Notes under the pieces: model-generated
What the model was told of the DNA's origin: nothing
The model's input: only the letters and a program-made list of their open reading frames with translations
Databases searched by the model: none
DNA from: an uncultured Tidjanibacter sp.
GTDB lineage: Bacteria; Bacteroidota; Bacteroidia; Bacteroidales; Rikenellaceae
Direction: 5' to 3'
Assembly: GCA_944326085.1 (NCBI GenBank)
Contig: CALVCL010000002.1
Coordinates: 62,001 to 126,000 of the forward strand
DNA: 64,000 bases
Shown here: positions 59,086 to 64,000 of the stretch, piece after piece
Layout: each line of letters opens with the position of its first letter
Numbering within the stretch: position 1 is the first letter of the stretch
Translations under genes and position numbers: made by a program

Positions 59086-61908
59086 CTATGCGCCGAACAG
59101 GTTTAGCTGCTGGGTGTCGCCGTCCTGTTCATCGTCTTCTGTCTCACGCTCCACCACAACATCACTGTCAGCAACCGTCACGGTAGCACCGTCGCCCGTC
59201 GCGCGATACGCAGGAGCATCATTGTCTCCCTCTTCCGCCATATCAGCATCCTCTCCGCCCGTTTCAGGCGTCATGTCCGACGGGGCTGGATGTAGCGGTT
59301 CTGCAAAGCGGAGCGATGCCACATCGTATGTGGTTACGCGCTTACCCTTTGCACGGTGACTCTTGACGCCGATAAACTGCGCCACGTCAATCATGTCGGC
59401 CGGACGGTTCTTGTACGGTCCGCCATACGTCACCTCCAGCTGAGGATAATAGTCTCCGGACAGAGCCACCATGCACGAACGCGGATTTTCATCATCGACA
59501 AACGCCTGCATCTTGTCGCTGACCTCTGCTGTAAAGCGTTTCACGTAGTAATACCTGCTGTCTCCATCATAGTACACGACACTGTACACCTTTCCGGGCA
59601 CGTACTTCTCGACTAGCAGCGTATCTTCGGGGAAATGGTGTCCGACATCATAGCCGGTTGTGTAGTACTTGCCCTTGGAGGTGAAGACAATTATCTTGTC
59701 GTCGCCCTCGAACACGCCGAGCAGACGGCCACGGCCGTCGGTATTTAGCCTGCTGACATCCTCGTCAAACCATATGTTCTGACCGGCAAGGGTCGAAACA
59801 CCGCGTTCCTTGACTTGTATTTTGTGTATTGCATAGCGCGAGAAGAGATTGCCTTGCGAGTTGCGTCCCTTTATGGCAAGCCTGCTGAAGTCGAGGTCCA
59901 CTATGGCCTTCTTCAGACGCGTACGCTGACGGAACATTATCTTCAGCACCTCGGCCTCGCCGTTGGGATTGACACTCATGTAGAGTATTCGGCTGCCGGG
60001 CGTACCCTTCGTTATGGTGTATTCCTTGTCGCGCGTTACGCCCTTTATGGCGCAGCGCTTCATCATTATGGGGCCCTTCTCGCCGTCACGGTAAAGGACG
60101 TTGTATATTGTGCGCTCGTCGTTGCGCTTGAACACCCCGATATACTGTATGCCGGGGGCATAAAAGGCCTTGTCGCTCACCTTCGTGATGATGTAGTTGC
60201 CCTCCTGCGTGAATACGATGACGTCATCCATGTCGGAACAGTCGCACACGAACTCGTCCTTCTTCATGGCATTGCCTATGCCGAAAAAGCCGCCTTCCCT
60301 GTCAACATACAGCTTGGCATTGGCCAACACCACCTTTGAAGCCTCTATACTGTCGAAGGCTCTTATCTCGGTAAGCCTGTCGCGACCCTTGCCGTACTTC
60401 TCCTTTATTCTCTCGTACCATGCCACGGTATAGTTCGTGAGATTGTCGAGGTTGTAGCGCACGGTCTTCATCTCATCCTCTATAGCCTTGATCTGGTTGT
60501 CAGCCTTGGCGGAATCGTAACGCGAAATCCTGATGAAGCGCAGTTCGGTAAGTTTCACCACATCGTCACGGGTAACCTCCCTCTTCAACAGTTTCTTGAA
60601 TGGTTCAAGACGTTCGTCCACAGCATCATAAGCCTCCTCGCGCGTCTTACAGCCCTCAATGGCCTGATACATCTTATTTTCAATGAAAATGCGTTCGAGC
60701 GATGCCATGTGCCACTCCTCGGCCAGCTCACTCAAACGTATGCGCAACTCCATGCCGAGAAGGTGCTTGGTACGTTCCGCGCTACGACGCAATATTTCGC
60801 TAACACCGAGAAAATGAGGCTTGTCGTCGTATATTACACATGCATTGGGCGATACGGACACCTCACAGTCGGTAAAGGCATAGAGTGCGTCTATGGTTCT
60901 GTCCGCCGACTCGTCGTTGCTCACGTGAACGATTATCTCCACCTTTTCAGCGGTATTGTCGTCCACCTTCTTGATTTTTATCTTACCCTTCTCGTTGGCC
61001 TTGAGTATGGACTCCTTGATTGACTCGGTAGTGGTGCCGTACGGTATCTCCGTTATGGCGAGCGTACGCTTGTCTATCTTCGAGATGCGTGCGCGTATCT
61101 TCACCGAGCCGCCCCTCAGACCATCGTTGTAGCGCGACACGTCTATGAGACCGCCCGTCTGGAAATCGGGATACAGTTCAAAAGGCTCGCCGCGCAGACA
61201 TGCAATCGAGGCATCGAGTAGTTCGTTGAAGTTGTGGGGCAGGATTTTCGACGCAAGACCCACGGCTATACCCTCCACGCCCTGCGCAAGCAGCAGCGGG
61301 AATTTCACCGGAAGCGTCACCGGTTCCTGATTTCGTCCGTCATACGACAGCATCCACTCCGTGGTCTTCGGGTTGAACACCACCTCGAGGGCAAACTTAC
61401 TGAGCCTCGCCTCTATGTATCGCGGCGCCGCCGCCTCGTCGCCCGTGAGGATGTTGCCCCAGTTACCCTGCGTGTCTATCAGCAGGTCTTTCTGTCCGAG
61501 CTGCACAAGGGCATCGCCAATAGAGGCATCACCGTGCGGATGATACTGCATGGTCTGGCCGATGATGTTTGCCACCTTGTTGTAACGACCATCGTCTATC
61601 TTGCGCATGGCGTGCAGAATACGGCGGTGTACAGGTTTCAGACCGTCCTCGACATGTGGCACGGCACGTTCCAGTATCACATACGACGCATAGTCTAAAA
61701 ACCAGTCCTTGTACATGCCCGTCAAACGGTGTGTTGCCGAACCGGTATCGGTCAGTTTGGCGAACCTCTCCGACATCCTGTGGCCCGAACCCGACTGCAC
61801 ATCATCCACCGTGCAGGCCTCATCGGCCTGTACGTCATCTTCCACGACATTGTCCTCCACATCGGGACCGATATTCATATCGTCCATATCATCAATATCC
61901 TTGCTCAT
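59086..61908 (-). CDS. parC: DNA topoisomerase IV subunit A (type IIA topoisomerase)
   Basis: 940 residues. The catalytic Tyr is Tyr164 in APRYIEARLSK; QYHPHGDASIGDALV near 121 is the quinolone-pocket region. The N-terminus has an acidic extension (about 1-45) before the breakage-reunion domain, and the C-terminal domain (about 560-870) has beta-propeller-like repeats. Decatenates daughter chromosomes with ParE, encoded immediately upstream. GyrA of the same species is not present to compare, so ParC is inferred from pairing with a GyrB-type partner of 625 residues. The chain ends QQLNLFGA, where QLNLF (934-938) matches the beta-clamp-binding consensus. Confidence 0.92.
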   Translation of the reverse strand: MSKDIDDMDDMNIGPDVEDNVVEDDVQADEACTVDDVQSGSGHRMSERFAKLTDTGSATHRLTGMYKDWFLDYASYVILERAVPHVEDGLKPVHRRILHAMRKIDDGRYNKVANIIGQTMQYHPHGDASIGDALVQLGQKDLLIDTQGNWGNILTGDEAAAPRYIEARLSKFALEVVFNPKTTEWMLSYDGRNQEPVTLPVKFPLLLAQGVEGIAVGLASKILPHNFNELLDASIACLRGEPFELYPDFQTGGLIDVSRYNDGLRGGSVKIRARISKIDKRTLAITEIPYGTTTESIKESILKANEKGKIKIKKVDDNTAEKVEIIVHVSNDESADRTIDALYAFTDCEVSVSPNACVIYDDKPHFLGVSEILRRSAERTKHLLGMELRIRLSELAEEWHMASLERIFIENKMYQAIEGCKTREEAYDAVDERLEPFKKLLKREVTRDDVVKLTELRFIRISRYDSAKADNQIKAIEDEMKTVRYNLDNLTNYTVAWYERIKEKYGKGRDRLTEIRAFDSIEASKVVLANAKLYVDREGGFFGIGNAMKKDEFVCDCSDMDDVIVFTQEGNYIITKVSDKAFYAPGIQYIGVFKRNDERTIYNVLYRDGEKGPIMMKRCAIKGVTRDKEYTITKGTPGSRILYMSVNPNGEAEVLKIMFRQRTRLKKAIVDLDFSRLAIKGRNSQGNLFSRYAIHKIQVKERGVSTLAGQNIWFDEDVSRLNTDGRGRLLGVFEGDDKIIVFTSKGKYYTTGYDVGHHFPEDTLLVEKYVPGKVYSVVYYDGDSRYYYVKRFTAEVSDKMQAFVDDENPRSCMVALSGDYYPQLEVTYGGPYKNRPADMIDVAQFIGVKSHRAKGKRVTTYDVASLRFAEPLHPAPSDMTPETGGEDADMAEEGDNDAPAYRATGDGATVTVADSDVVVERETEDDEQDGDTQQLNLFGA

Positions 61909-61981
61909 CTTTCATCTCTTGCGCCGCTTCGGCACGTTGCATGGTCCACCACGGCTCTAAATATCATTGTATCGTTACGCG

Positions 61982-63859
61982 TCAGTGCAGCTCGTCTATG
62001 TAGTCGGCCTCTATGCGCAGATTGTCGATTATAAAATTCTGTCTGTCTGAAGTATTCTTACCCATGTAGAACTCCAGCATATCGTGTATGGGGTCATCTT
62101 TCGTCAAACGCACCTGTTCCAGCCTCATGTTTTCGCCGATGAACTCCTTGAACTCGTCGGCCGATATCTCACCGAGACCCTTGAAACGTGTGATTTCGGG
62201 ATTGGGGCCCAGTTTGTTTACCGCACGCTGACGTTCCTCCTCGTTGTAGCAGTATATCGTCTCCTTCTTGTTACGCACCCTGAACAACGGAGTCTGAAGC
62301 ACAAAAAGGTGATTGTTGCGTATCACGTCAGGGAAGAACTGCAGGAAGAAGGTCATTATAAGCATGCGGATATGCATGCCGTCCACATCGGCATCGGTGG
62401 CGATGATGACCTTGTTGTAACGCAGGTTCCCGATATCCTCTTCAATGTCGAGCGCTGCCTGCAACAGATTGAACTCCTCATTCTCGTACACCACCCTTTT
62501 CGTAAGACCGAAGCTGTTCAGCGGCTTGCCTCGCAGCGAAAAGACTGCCTGCGTCTGCACGTCGCGGCTCGCCGTAATGGAACCGCTCGCGGAATTACCC
62601 TCCGTGATGAATATCATAGTATCGAAACGGCGGTCGTTCTTACCATCACTGAGGTGTATCTTACAGTCACGCAACTTCTTGTTATTCAGGCTCACTTTCT
62701 TGGCCATTTCGCGGGCCTTCTTCTGCACACCCGATATGGCCTTACGCTCCTTTTCATTCGAAGCTACCTTCTTGCCCAGAACATCGGCCGTTTCGGGATG
62801 CATGTGCAGGTAATCATCGAGCTTCTCGGTAACAAAATCCATGATGAAATTACGCACCGAAGGTCCTCCTGGAGCCACATCCTTCGAACCGAATTTCGTT
62901 TTGGGCTGATTCTCGAACATCGGGTTCTCGACCTTTATGCTGAGTGCGGCGATTATCGAGGTACGCACGTCGGCAGGGTCGTAATCTTTTTTGTAGAACT
63001 CCTTCACGGTCTTGGCAACCGCCTCGCGGAATGCCGTCTGATGCGTACCGCCCAGTGTGGTGTACTGCCCGTTGACAAACGAATAGTACGTCTCGCCATA
63101 ACTACTGCCGTGAGTTATCACCACCTCTATGTCCTGTCCCGTAAGGTGTATGGGCGGATAAAGCGGCTCCTCCGAAAGGTTGTCATTCAGAAGGTCAAGA
63201 AGACCGTTCTTCGAGAAAAACGTCTTGCCGTTGAACTTAACCGTCAGTCCGGGGTTCAGATATGTGTAACGGCGTAACATCGGCTCCACGAACTCATAAT
63301 TGTAGGCATAGTTGCCGAATATCTTCTCGTCGTCATCGGGCACGAAGCTGACCCAAAGTCCATTCTTCTCCTGCACACCCTCCTCCCAGCGGTCAGAAAG
63401 TTCGTAACCGCGCGAGAAACTGACCGTACGGGCCTGACCGTCGCGGATGCTTCGCACGGTAAACTCGCTCGAGAGCGCATTCACGGCCTTGACACCCACG
63501 CCGTTGAGACCTACCGACTTGTGAAACGTATTGTTGTCATCGAACTTGCCACCCGTGTTCATTTTCGACACGGCATCCGACAGCTTGTTTAGCGGTATGC
63601 CGCGGCCGTAGTCGCGTATCGTCACGCGACGTCCCTCTATAGTCACCTCTATAGTCTTGCCGTGCCCCATCATAAACTCATCGATGGAGTTGTCCATCAC
63701 CTCCTTGATAAGCACGTACATGCCGTCGTCCGACTGGCTGCCGTCGCCGAAACGCCCGACATACATACCTGGTCTCTGGCGTATGTGTTCATTCCACGCC
63801 AGGGTCTGTATGCTGTCATCGTTATAGCTTGACGCTGCCGTATTCTGCTTCTCTGCCAT
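61982..63859 (-). CDS. parE: DNA topoisomerase IV subunit B
   Basis: 625 residues, ParE size. The GHKL ATPase domain has EVMDNSIDE near residue 53 (catalytic Glu53, Asn57), RDYGRGIPL near 100 and [12 protein letters not shown] near 130; the TOPRIM domain has EGNSASGS from Glu420 (a variant of the usual EGDSA) and [12 protein letters not shown] near 485, which bind magnesium with the DNA. It forms the A2B2 enzyme with ParC encoded 73 bases downstream. The C-terminal tail ends [13 protein letters not shown], the usual family end. The start at 63859 is the only plausible one. Confidence 0.95.
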   Translation of the reverse strand: MAEKQNTAASSYNDDSIQTLAWNEHIRQRPGMYVGRFGDGSQSDDGMYVLIKEVMDNSIDEFMMGHGKTIEVTIEGRRVTIRDYGRGIPLNKLSDAVSKMNTGGKFDDNNTFHKSVGLNGVGVKAVNALSSEFTVRSIRDGQARTVSFSRGYELSDRWEEGVQEKNGLWVSFVPDDDEKIFGNYAYNYEFVEPMLRRYTYLNPGLTVKFNGKTFFSKNGLLDLLNDNLSEEPLYPPIHLTGQDIEVVITHGSSYGETYYSFVNGQYTTLGGTHQTAFREAVAKTVKEFYKKDYDPADVRTSIIAALSIKVENPMFENQPKTKFGSKDVAPGGPSVRNFIMDFVTEKLDDYLHMHPETADVLGKKVASNEKERKAISGVQKKAREMAKKVSLNNKKLRDCKIHLSDGKNDRRFDTMIFITEGNSASGSITASRDVQTQAVFSLRGKPLNSFGLTKRVVYENEEFNLLQAALDIEEDIGNLRYNKVIIATDADVDGMHIRMLIMTFFLQFFPDVIRNNHLFVLQTPLFRVRNKKETIYCYNEEERQRAVNKLGPNPEITRFKGLGEISADEFKEFIGENMRLEQVRLTKDDPIHDMLEFYMGKNTSDRQNFIIDNLRIEADYIDELH

Positions 63860-63885
63860 TTTGTATTCTCGTTCTTTCTCTTTGC

Positions 63886-64000
63886 TTACTTTTCAGCTGC
63901 GGCACGTATTGCGGTCAACTCAGTTACTGTCCTATCCCTGACTGCCGCCATCAGTTCACGCGTAGACGACTCCTCGACAACCGATGCTGGTACGGGGGCA
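63886..64000 (-). CDS. C-terminus of an upstream gene, possibly 1-acyl-sn-glycerol-3-phosphate acyltransferase
   Basis: A reading frame enters from the window edge and stops at TAA 63888-63886, giving about 38 residues: it reads [16 protein letters not shown] and then [13 protein letters not shown]. The helical [16 protein letters not shown] segment resembles the C-terminal helix of PlsC (RELAAHCRSIMEQKIAEL in E. coli), and plsC-parE neighbours would be plausible, but this is too short for certainty. It ends 26 bases before parE, on the same strand. Confidence 0.35.
   Translation of the reverse strand, partial: APVPASVVEESSTRELMAAVRDRTVTELTAIRAAAEK

Noticed and set aside
58139..59359. A 406-codon plus-strand frame
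   Set aside because: Antisense to the AroK-GNAT fusion and the end of parC, both of which have clear motifs.
62084..63277. A 397-codon plus-strand frame
   Set aside because: Antisense to parE, which carries all type II topoisomerase motifs.
1..64000. Insertion sequences, CRISPR arrays, rRNA genes, integrases
   Set aside because: None seen on either strand; no transposase or integrase motifs and no regularly spaced repeats.

Overview
The window is a stretch of Bacteroidota chromosome, most likely order Bacteroidales. The evidence is a fused MurF-alanine racemase, Bacteroidota-specific families (TamL, DUF4491, DUF4296, DUF4831, TIGR02757), many lipoproteins, and recurrent promoter -7 boxes of the form TAnnTTTG with few Shine-Dalgarno sequences. 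Base composition looks close to half G+C by eye, which would suit a Muribaculaceae-like gut lineage; that placement is inference. Most of the window is housekeeping sequence. There are no insertion sequences, CRISPR arrays or rRNA genes.

Layout. 1-2404 (minus): a truncated DUF4491 membrane protein, an alpha/beta hydrolase, a small acidic protein and dapF. 2550-8605 (plus): nitroreductase, tamL, a SAM-II riboswitch followed by metK, rpmI-rplT, and a 54-residue winged-helix protein. 8606-9929: a long leader, an ECF sigma factor with a strong Shine-Dalgarno, and a 50-residue CxxxC acidic protein. 10119-13607: an accessory cassette with two radical SAM proteins (the mobile pair A/B families) translationally coupled to an MBL-fold hydrolase, a divergent AraC regulator and a 48-residue ORF. 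13726-27295: miaB, yitT, a TonB-domain lipoprotein, plsY, an acyl-CoA ligase, an RsmI-like methylase, murF-alr, mutS2, an MCE protein and an amidase. 27471-32473 (plus): lptD behind a two-hairpin leader, then an M3 peptidase.

32553-46049 is a long minus-strand run: folE, an amidohydrolase, DUF4296, a LolC-like permease, rbfA, two envelope proteins, an unrecognised lipoprotein, folK, holB, a small membrane protein, dut, a flippase, rlmN and tRNA-Ala(GGC). 46264-50412 holds tonB, prs, engB, fbp and a thioredoxin. 50491-57328 (minus) runs from an OmpH-like protein through a YbbR-like protein, coaE, folP, a LolD-like ATPase, TIGR02757, a lipoprotein, trmN6 and DUF4831 to an AlkD-like protein. ruvA is divergent. 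58052-64000 (minus) has a shikimate kinase-GNAT fusion, parC, parE and the end of a possible plsC.

Together the genes cover envelope building (TamL, LptD, MCE, Lol-like parts, OmpH, amidase, MurF-Alr, DapF, PlsY), folate synthesis (folE, folK, folP) and translation or replication upkeep. The most unusual items are the radical SAM cassette, the metK riboswitch with its visible alternative hairpin and start-codon stem, the sigma factor with its microprotein, the lptD leader, the AroK-GNAT fusion and a clamp-binding-like tail on ParC.
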